DNA from: Symbiodinium natans
Taxonomy: Eukaryota; Sar; Dinophyceae; Suessiales; Symbiodiniaceae
Assembly (NCBI GenBank): GCA_905221605.1
Contig: CAJNDS010002828.1
Coordinates: forward strand, 67,501 to 131,500
Direction of reading: 5' to 3'
Length of the DNA stretch: 64,000 nt
Made by a program: the position numbers and the translations under genes. The notes beneath the pieces are model-generated. The model saw only the letters and a program-made list of their open reading frames with translations, ran no database searches and was not told where the DNA came from. Of this stretch, positions 57,481 through 64,000 are shown one piece after another; positions within the stretch are counted from its first letter, which is position 1, and the number at the start of each line of letters is the position of its first letter.

Positions 57481-57918
57481 ATGGCTGATATGGTTGAGGT
57501 TGAAAACGCTGTGAGGCGCACTTGGGTTCGAGAGCTCTGGATGCAATGGGTTCCTCAGCAGCAGGTGGAAGTCAGTTTGATCGCCTTCCTTGCGATGTTT
57601 TCCTCGGCGATGCTTGGCAGCTTCCTCGCTGGAATCTTTGTGCAGCAATACCGACAGCGTCACAGCCATATTCTATCTTTGAGTGAGCTTCTTACCTCCC
57701 TTCCGGTGGAACAAAGTCGGAGAGCCATTATCACTACGCGGCATGGATACGCCTTTCATGTTCGCAGCGATTGCCCCGCCCTGCGCAATACCCACCCAGG
57801 CAATCTGCAGCGTCGAGTTGCTTGTGAGCTTTGTCTGCAATACTTGCGCGTGGACCAGCCGACACCCACCGTGTCGAGGGGGGGTGTAGAAGTTCGAGAA
57901 CTGTGCGTCATCCTGTGA
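57481..57918 (+). CDS. small membrane protein ORF 3' of pol
   Basis: A 145-codon frame starting at ATG 76 bp after the pol stop. Residues about 30-53 form one hydrophobic helix (VSLIAFLAMFSSAMLGSFLA). The C-terminal half has a His/Cys cluster, TTRHGYAFHVRSDCPAL then ACELCL, that resembles the small H-C-C..C zinc motif seen at the ends of some bacterial nucleases (YH...C..L...C..C). A diverged copy at 60345-60674 keeps both parts. Position after pol recalls the env-like ORFs of some copia lineages, but no similarity to an envelope protein is visible. Function unknown. Confidence 0.75.
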   Translation: MADMVEVENAVRRTWVRELWMQWVPQQQVEVSLIAFLAMFSSAMLGSFLAGIFVQQYRQRHSHILSLSELLTSLPVEQSRRAIITTRHGYAFHVRSDCPALRNTHPGNLQRRVACELCLQYLRVDQPTPTVSRGGVEVRELCVIL

Positions 57919-58290
57919 GGGTGCGACACGGTGAGTTTTGCAGTTTGCAGTTTTGTGTGCATAGCTTGGAGTCTGCTCAGCTTTTGAAGTTTTCCCAGTA
58001 GCCTGAGTACGATTAGTGGTGCAGGAACGTTTTGCCTCGTAGGGAACCACTCTCGTCGAGTTTCGTGACTTGAGGGTAGTTTTGGAGGTCTTTTAAGCCG
58101 AGCTGTCAAGTTGGAGAGCTGTGATACGTTTTCCACTTTGGCTCAAGTGACGAGCACTGGTGTGAGTGCTGCAAGCCAAAACAGAAGTGTTGTCCGAGTG
58201 TCTGAGCTTGTTTGCTTGGTTTGGACTTGTGTGAGTTGGCTTGGTTGCATCCTTGGTGCCTTGCTTGGCATCTTGGGTTTTTTAACGTGG
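57919..58290 (+). other. 3' untranslated/terminal region of the copia element
   Basis: Non-coding. Shares GTGCGTCATCCTGTGAGGGTG, the AACGTTTTGCC stretch, CCAAAACAGAAGTGTTGTCC and the TATCTTGGGTTTT end with the second copy at 60665-61105, so it belongs to the element. It contains the spliced-leader relic. Confidence 0.75.
58133..58147 (+). other. relict dinoflagellate spliced leader
   Basis: CCACTTTGGCTCAAG matches the 3' 15 bases of the dinoflagellate spliced leader (CCATTTTGGCTCAAG) with one difference. The second element copy retains CTTTGGCTCAAG at the corresponding place (60954-60965). Confidence 0.65.
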
Positions 58291-58299
58291 AGAACGCGG

Positions 58300-58425
58300 A
58301 GAATCGGAAAATCGCGGGCGGGTCTGCGTAGATGAAAACCCACTTAAAAGCGTTGGCAGGCATTTCGCGGGCCTGTCTGCGTTATTAAAAACCACTCAGA
58401 AGCGTTCGCGGGGCATTTCGCGGAG
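58300..58425. repeat. about 53-bp tandem repeat just past the element end
   Basis: Two diverged units share GTCTGCGT, AAAACCCACT-type, AAGCGTT and GGCATTTCGCG segments (about 58318-58368 and 58369-58422), flanked by GGAGAATCGCGGAGAATC repeats. Confidence 0.7.
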
Positions 58426-58429
58426 AATC

Positions 58430-59130
58430 GCGGAGAATCCGGAAAATTGCGGAAGTTGCGGAAATCGGATTTTTCGTGAAAATCGAAAAAAAATGGTGTT
58501 TCGAGGATTTAGCGTTTGTCTTCGAGAGAAAACCAAAAATCGAACTTCACCGTGAAAATAACTGGGTGTAGAAAGTTCTCGACGCATCTCTGGTCCCTTT
58601 CTTGGAAGAAGCTGCCCACACTGGTCGAGCTTTGGGGCCAGGCGTGGGGCGGACGCGAGGTGGCGGAAGTTTGTGCATCTTCCCAAGCGACGGATCACAG
58701 CTTTGCCGCTTGCTTGGGGGTTGCTTCTCCAATCGGCAAGTTATCTCAAGAAGCTGTGAAGCTTCTGCTTGGAACGAGGCACAGCAGCTGGGCACACTTG
58801 GCTCCAACACCATTCCAGCTCACATTCGACACGACTGGATGTCATGATTGGCAGCCGGCAGGAGATTCCAACCGAAATACCACCATGTGACGGAAGCTTA
58901 TAAAGCAAAAAACCTGCGGCCTTAAGCCTTCCAGCTGATCTGTATACGCTTTTAATAGCTTTCGTGGAAAAAAGGACAAGGAGATATGCCTTCTTGGGGC
59001 AAAACAATTTGCACTCTGAACGGAGTCTGGGTTTTCGGCCAATTCCATGCTGGAAGCCATTCTAGGCTACTTGGAGCGAGGAGCGCGGTTATGCACCGGT
59101 GCTCAAGTCTGAAGAATGGAGCCGTTCCTT
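58430..59130. other. no recognisable gene
   Basis: Short frames on both strands without motif or splice support. Confidence 0.45.
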
Positions 59131-59133
59131 CTA

Positions 59134-59950
59134 CTACACACTGTGACCAGCCCGCAGGGACGGGGATTTGATCTGGAACCGCTGTCCAATGCGGTCCACT
59201 GCGTTCCCTTTCAATCCGCGCGCAAATGCAATGGTGTTGCTAAGTATCTTTCCACCTGCTGGAAGATCCCACAATTCTAACACCGCCCTTCTCGAGTGGA
59301 TCCGTTCTTTAAGCAGGCAGACAGCAAGCTCCACAAAGCCTTTGCCTTCTTTCGTGCGGGCTGGCCCGCCAGGCAGGGTATCTAGAAGTCCGGTCAGCAA
59401 CTGCGGAGTCCATTCTTTAGCATAGACTTTGTCCTCCTCTAGCCAGCTTTGCTAGGAGGCTGCTTAGAGGATCGTCAACGCCTATCCGTCGCTCCCTAGG
59501 CATGTGCAGCAACGCATCCCAAAGCGGGGTGGAAGCTCTGCCAGGGAGAACCTCCAGCTGGCTGACCCTGGGCAAGGTATGCTGATTCACCAGGTGGTTG
59601 TGCTGTTCATCCGACAGTAGCAGGGCAATTGTTAGGTTTACGGGCTGCATTGCCTTGGTCTCGCCCGCGTTGGTACGCAGCTTCTTAGGGGCGGTGAGCT
59701 CGATGAACACACCAGGGTAGGTCGTGTCACGACTGCCTTCGCTCAAAGTGACCAGCAGCGCAGTGCCCTTGGCGGGTACTTTGCCGGCGACAGCAAACCA
59801 CATTCGGCGCCTTTCAGGAACTCCTGCCAAGTCTGGTGTGAGAAGAATGTTGCCCTCGGATAGACCCGATGAAGTAAGCCGATCGGCCACGTATTGGCGC
59901 CTGGCTTGATGGCAGTGGGCACTGGGGCACGTTTGAGCTTCACGACCAAG
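59134..59950 (-). pseudogene. unidentified broken ORF
   Basis: A coding-like minus frame enters from above 59890 (reads EAQTCPSAHCHQARRQYVAD), continues through GNILLTPDLAGVPERRRMWF and LTAPKKLRTNAGETKAMQPV, and ends near SLLAKLA at about 59440. A frame shifted by one base takes over at once with SWLEEDKVYAKEWTPQLLTG, through FVELAVCLLKERIHSRRAVL to 59134. Natural-looking protein on both sides of the shift suggests one gene broken by an indel. Family not recognised; the location between two copia copies suggests mobile-element cargo or a retroelement remnant. Confidence 0.5.
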
Positions 59951-60029
59951 GAAAGTCCCTGGAGCGTTCGCTGAGTGCGGAAGCAGCAGCCCATGTCGCT
60001 CCGCGTTGGGTATGACATGTGTGGATTTA

Positions 60030-61110
60030 GTCGATCAGGCCAGCCCACGTGAGAAGCATGAAAGGGCCATGAGGATGGTGTTGCGTTACCTCCAGGACTC
60101 GTGGGCAGCGAGAGAAGCGTTGATCGCGAGCGATGCATCATGAAAGCCTGGTCGAGGCTTTAACAAGCCGTGGCCCTTAGCTCGGCAGAGTCGGAGTTGT
60201 ATGGATTGGTAGAAGGAGCGAAAGAGGCGCTTTCGATCCGACGAGCCATCTCGCATGCATTTGGATGGGAGGAGTTGTGCGCTCCATCTCTTTTGTGTTT
60301 CTGAGGCGTCAGTCGAGCAGACGGCTTGAAGCGGGTGAGGCACATTGAGAGATTTGTGGATGCGGTTGATTCCCCAGCGTGAGGGGGAGATCAGTGTGAT
60401 CGCGTCCTTTGCGGTGCTTTTCATGGCGATGATGGGAAGGTTTATCGCTGGAATCCTTGTGCAGAAGTATTGGCAGCGCCGCAACTACATTGACATCAAA
60501 TCCTCGACTGAGCTTCTTACCTTTTTCCGTGGAACAGGAGCGCAGAGCAGTTGTCACTACGCGGCATGGCTCCGCCTTTCATGTTCGCAGCAATTGCCCC
60601 GCCCTCGTAATACCCACCCAGCCAATTTGCAGCGCCGAGTAGCCTGTGAGCCTGGAGTATCTTCGAGTGAGTAGAAGTTCAAGACCTGTGCGTCATCCTG
60701 TGAGGGTGCGACACGGTGTGAGTGTTGAAGTTTTGTGTGCATGGTTTGGAGTCTGCTCAGCTTCTTGCAGTTTTCCGTAGAGCCGAAGTGTGTTTAGTGA
60801 CGTAGGAACGTTTTGCCCCATAGGGAGTGACACTGGAGGGTAGTTTCGGAGGTCTGTTAAGTCAAGTCTTTAGTTGGAGAGTGTGTGGAGCTTCTCTGGC
60901 TAAGTGCAGCTTTGACATGAAAGTGTTTGAAGAGCCTTATTAACCATGTTTTCCTTTGGCTCAAGAACCTGGAGAGCACAAACGTGTGCCGAGAGCCAAA
61001 ACAGAAGTGTTGTCCGAGTGTCTGAGCTTGGTTGCTTGGGTTGGACTTGCTGGAGCTTTGTTTTTGTTGTGACTAGGTGCCTTGTTTGGTATCTTGGGTT
61101 TTAACGTTTA
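60030..61110 (+). mobile_element. internally deleted second copy of the copia 3' end
   Basis: Nucleotide-level match to the first copy in collapsed order. It starts at the RNase H lead-in (about 56070-56130 equivalent) and jumps to the DASWGS region. Another small deletion precedes the SAESELYGLVEGAKE stretch. It then jumps from the HID motif directly into the small ORF (LWMRLIPQREGEISVIA, equivalent of about 57530). The whole C-terminal extension of pol is missing. The 3' region follows to TATCTTGGGTTTTAACG near 61105. Not functional. Confidence 0.85.
60345..60674 (+). pseudogene. second copy of the small membrane/Cys-His ORF
   Basis: Keeps the hydrophobic helix (VIASFAVLFMAMMGRFIAGI) and the TTRHG.AFHVRS.CPAL motif, but the latter is split between two frames by an indel. 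The terminal CxxC is changed (ACEPG) before a premature stop. Confidence 0.8.
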
Positions 61111-61319
61111 TTGTCAACATCTTTACAGACTTTCATGGTAGCTCCGCCTCGCAGTGGAGACCCACCACATCCGCTCTGAATTTAAGCCTCGCGCCACTTT
61201 TTTCTTCAATCAATCTAATACGCTGGTCTCCAAAGACCAACGTGCTTCTACATTTGCGGACGATCTACATTCTTCGGTCTGGTTTTCCTTCTCTGATGCT
61301 CCTGTTCGTGTCTCAGACC

Positions 61320-61460
61320 CTCATGCCGGATATGGACCGTCCTTTTAGGATGACTGATCTCAATCACGCTCTCCGCAAAACCAGGTCGTCTTCCGGCTCT
61401 AATTCTATCCCGGGTGAAATCTATAAGCACGCTCCTTTTTTGTGGTCAAACTTTACGTCT
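61320..61460 (+). pseudogene. short LINE-type RT N-terminal fragment
   Basis: Reads DRPFRMTDLNHALRKTRSSS, then GSNSIPGEIYKHAP, matching the F...EL..AL...K..SAPG.D.I..E..K..P opening of non-LTR reverse transcriptases, with the usual APGPD degraded to GSNS. It sits just past the end of the second copia copy. Confidence 0.5.
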
Positions 61461-62930
61461 TAGATGGGATTCTTGGGACGTCGCTCCTCAAGATCAAGTT
61501 GCGCTCGGATCCTTGGCAGATGTCCGTGAAAGGAATCTCGACCAAGTGCGCGTGTGCAGGTGTTGAGAGCAATGGATCCTGGTTTCACTCCTTAAAGTTG
61601 TCCCTTCAGTGTGGGGTTTCCTGGTGTTTGCTGTTCTGGGTTTTGGTTTTGGTTTGGGTTTTGTTTTCGCGCGGGATTTCACTTCTGCTCGGCCTGATCG
61701 GCTACTGTGCTGCTGACGCGTTAAAGGGGCGCGGCGTACATGCCGAAAAAACAATCGAAACATGGTGAAACCCCAACAATTGAAGATTTTCGAGACGTCC
61801 GCAAGGCTCCGAAACCGTCGTGAAACCCTAAGAAAGGCAATAGACTCAATAGACTCACCCCTTTGGCGCATTTACAATGATTTAATTGGGGGAGGTGAGC
61901 CTGAAAGTGAAGCAAGACAGGCGCGTGTTCTCCATTGTACTGAGAGATTGCTTCAAAAGGTTGCAAGCAGGCTTTTCCGAGCTTTCTACGCATTACTCAA
62001 GCGCGGCATGTCTACAAGTTTGGTTTCTATGCGACCCGGTTTGCGGTTCGTTTCCTGGCTTCAGACTGTGCCTTCACAGTACTCATGGTGCCGAGGGTCG
62101 GAAGAGGGGGTCCGGGGTTTGGGGTGGGCGTGGATTGAGGCCAGACGGGTTCCTGCATGTGCGAAGCATCATCTATTCTCACTTCACGTGTGTTGGAGGG
62201 TACGGTGTTTCGCTTCTTTTCCCTTCTTTGTTGTTTTTCTTGGGAGAACGGACGAGTGAATGCATGGGGGAGGGCTTGTTGGGGGTGCTGTAGGTGCTTG
62301 GGCTGCGAGTGAAGTCGATACTCGTGAGGTGTGGGGGGGGGATTCAAGTTTCTGTGAACTCAATGTGTGTTGTCTTCGAAGTTTTGGTCGGTGTGTTTCA
62401 AATGCGTGTCTTCAAGGTTTGGTCGCTTAAGGTTCAATTTTCGTTTCTAAGCTTGTTCACTGTGTATCTCAAAACTGTGTGTCTTCAACTTGAAGTGGAT
62501 ACTCATGGTGCCGAGGGTAGAGAGGGGTAGGGGGTTGGGGGGGCAGGGGGGAGTGGGTTGAGGGGAAACCTGGAGCAGTGGCTTGGCCAGGCCTGTGCTC
62601 GCTGCCGCTGCGCCCCTCGCGACCGCTCACTTCGCTGCTTGCGTCCAAGCGGCAGCGAAGGCGGAGGCCAGGCGGCTGTACCAGCTGAGGCAGCGGCCCT
62701 CGTCGCGTGCGCGATTGTACTTCGCGGTGTGCGCTGCCTCCGCCGCCGTCGTGCCATAGTCGCAACGGTCGCACGGTGGAACGAGAACCTGCCCTGGGCC
62801 CAACCTGGACCGCGTAGACCTTCAGGCCGTGCGCGCTGGTGTCCGGCGGGGCCCTTGTTTTCGCCTTGCAAGCGACTCGCGACGCCGATCTGGGACACAC
62901 CCGACGCGCTCGGGCCTTGTTTCATGTTGG
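61461..62930. other. no recognisable gene
   Basis: Plus-strand G/T-rich sequence. A CTCATGGTGCCGAGGGT segment occurs at about 62083-62099 and again at about 62502-62518, a local duplication of unknown meaning. Open frames at 62503-62900 are compositional. Confidence 0.45.
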
Positions 62931-62942
62931 CGCCGCGCATGC

Positions 62943-63330
62943 TGTTTGCTTCTTTTTCTGGCGTTCCCGTAGGCGCGGCTCTCTTCATGTGGTGAATGTC
63001 CGTAGCATCACACCATCCGAGTTGACCCTGAACAGCAAGACTAGGTGAACCCCGTGGCCAACCGAGAAGCCGACGACCCCACTGAAGTACACGAGTCTGA
63101 AATCGTGCTGTTTGCGGGCTTGCCGGAACAAGCTCCAACCCTAAACAGACGGACGGGTGCACATAAGTCTGAAAAATGCGTTCCACGAAGGAAGGTGGAA
63201 GGTCTGCAGACCCCGTCCAAAACAGACTCGCAGCCATCTTGCGCTCGCCACGCGCAAGCAACTGGTCAATGTGCTTTCCAAGACAATTTTCGTGCAAAGC
63301 AACCCCTGAAAATGTGTGAGTTTTGACACG
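62943..63330 (-). pseudogene. LINE-type ORF2 C-terminal fragment
   Basis: Reads HIDQLLARGERKMAASLFWT, PSFVERIFQTYVHPSVCLGL and RRLLGWPRGSPSLAVQGQLG then W. The pattern of a HI..L..R...A.L stretch, a Y..PS..YG.E segment and LLGWP.GSPS.AV..ELGW is the region after the polymerase domain in LINE-like elements I associate with dinoflagellates. Open but lacking the catalytic domain. Confidence 0.6.
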
Positions 63331-63399
63331 AGGCAAAGGCCCCACCAATTGTGTTCGTGATGACGCAGTTATCGTCCTTGGTGGGGACTGCAATGCTGG

Positions 63400-64000
63400 C
63401 CTGGCGAAGGCGTGAACCTTGGGGTGGCATCGCTTGGTTCAGCCGGCGCCGCTTCTCCCCCCTGGGCATCCAACTCGCGGGGCGACGCGAGCGGCGTCCG
63501 CTAATGGGAGAGACTTTCACTCGGTGCCCAATGGCAAGATTTGTCGACCGACTGATGAAGAGAGACCATTCGTCCTATCCGGGCAGCTGGTTTGTGGGCT
63601 CGGTTACTGAGTTTGCGCTAGGGTTGCTTTGCAGGGCAACTCGCGCACTTTGCTGACCAACACCCTCATCTTGGGTCTCATGTGCTGCACGTGACTTGAG
63701 CTGCGCGGGTGTGCCACATCCAGTTGAATGGGGTGTTCACTCCGGCTGTGCACAAGGTCTGGTAAAGCGGTGGTTGAAGCACGCCCACTTGCTTTTAACT
63801 GGTAGGCCTAATGCAACTTATGCCTCCGTTTTGAACCACGTGGATAGCTTACAGTCATACTCCCAGTGGCAGCCGGTGCCGCGTTTGCACCCCATTGCCT
63901 ATAGCAACAACAATCAGATTCATCATGTGCGTTACTGGGGTCTGGCTCGGTGTGGCCATCATGACTTCGCGGATGGCAGGTCCGCCCGTCATCGCGGAAA
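63400..64000. other. no recognisable gene
   Basis: Minus frame 63340-63520 may continue the LINE fragment upstream (its RT end) but has no diagnostic motif. The last 400 bases have no supported feature. Confidence 0.4.

Larger units (their letters stand above)
49560..58290 (+). mobile_element. rearranged Ty1/copia retrotransposon
   Basis: Domains run gag zinc knuckle, protease, integrase, reverse transcriptase, RNase H. Integrase before RT is the diagnostic order of Ty1/copia. Damage includes an inverted gag segment, a frame change between protease and integrase and a 1.5 kb interruption before the RT. The RT/RNase H frame is intact. Clear long terminal repeats could not be delimited, but TGGCATCTTGGGTTTTTTAA occurs at both the left (49563-49582) and right (about 58265-58284) ends. 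A variant of it ends the second copy near 61087. Confidence 0.88.

Noticed and set aside
57481-57918. Small ORF as a retroviral-type envelope
   Set aside because: Far too short, with a single membrane helix and no fusion or cleavage features; position alone is not evidence.
62503-62900. Arg/Pro/Ala-rich continuation of the LINE fragment frame
   Set aside because: The frame stays open only because of GC- and G-rich composition; recognisable LINE motifs end near 62943.

Overview
This is nuclear DNA of a dinoflagellate, most likely Symbiodiniaceae-like. Four observations support that. Nine introns in one kinase gene all start with GC and end in AG, mostly AG|G. A near-perfect relic of the dinoflagellate spliced leader occurs at 58133-58147. 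Interstitial TTTAGGG telomere-type repeats are present. Two retroelement classes, a Ty1/copia family and non-LTR-like reverse transcriptases, look like those I associate with dinoflagellate genomes. Genes are sparse and the four best ones (kinase, NOM1, RBR ligase, nucleoside hydrolase) all lie on the minus strand, as expected of unidirectional dinoflagellate gene arrays. No prokaryotic operons, CRISPR arrays or rRNA genes were seen.

Layout. 1-5.6 kb: no gene; a 1.4 kb TG-rich satellite (3601-5014) with a 7-bp sub-array. 5.6-9.4 kb (minus): a multi-exon Ser/Thr protein kinase read exon by exon from the ATP-binding lysine to the HPW motif; more exons may extend to about 10.7 kb. 10.77-13.03 kb (minus): an intronless NOM1/Sgd1-type nucleolar protein. 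13-32.5 kb: repeats, weak sequence and scattered minus-strand exons of unidentified genes, among them an IBR-RING2 (RBR ubiquitin ligase) module at 24.9-25.6 kb and a possible thylakoid-targeting exon at 29.5 kb. 33.5-37.9 kb: a pile of truncated non-LTR-like retroelements on both strands. 37.9-43.3 kb: short repeat families and no gene. 44.36-45.66 kb (minus): an intronless secreted-type nucleoside hydrolase. 46-49.3 kb: small tandem repeats. 49.56-58.29 kb (plus): a rearranged Ty1/copia retrotransposon. 60.04-61.1 kb: a deleted second copy of its 3' end. 61.3-64 kb: two LINE-type fragments and otherwise nothing recognised.

The most unusual object is the copia element. Its gag is split by an inversion whose edges fall inside the CCHC zinc knuckle. 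Its pol is interrupted by about 1.5 kb carrying two islands of TTTAGGG repeats. Its reverse transcriptase/RNase H ORF continues for about 270 residues into a domain with methyltransferase-like motif order. A separate small membrane protein with a Cys/His cluster follows, and the 3' region contains the spliced-leader relic. The small ORF and flanking sequence recur in the second copy, so this 3' arrangement belongs to the family rather than to one insertion.
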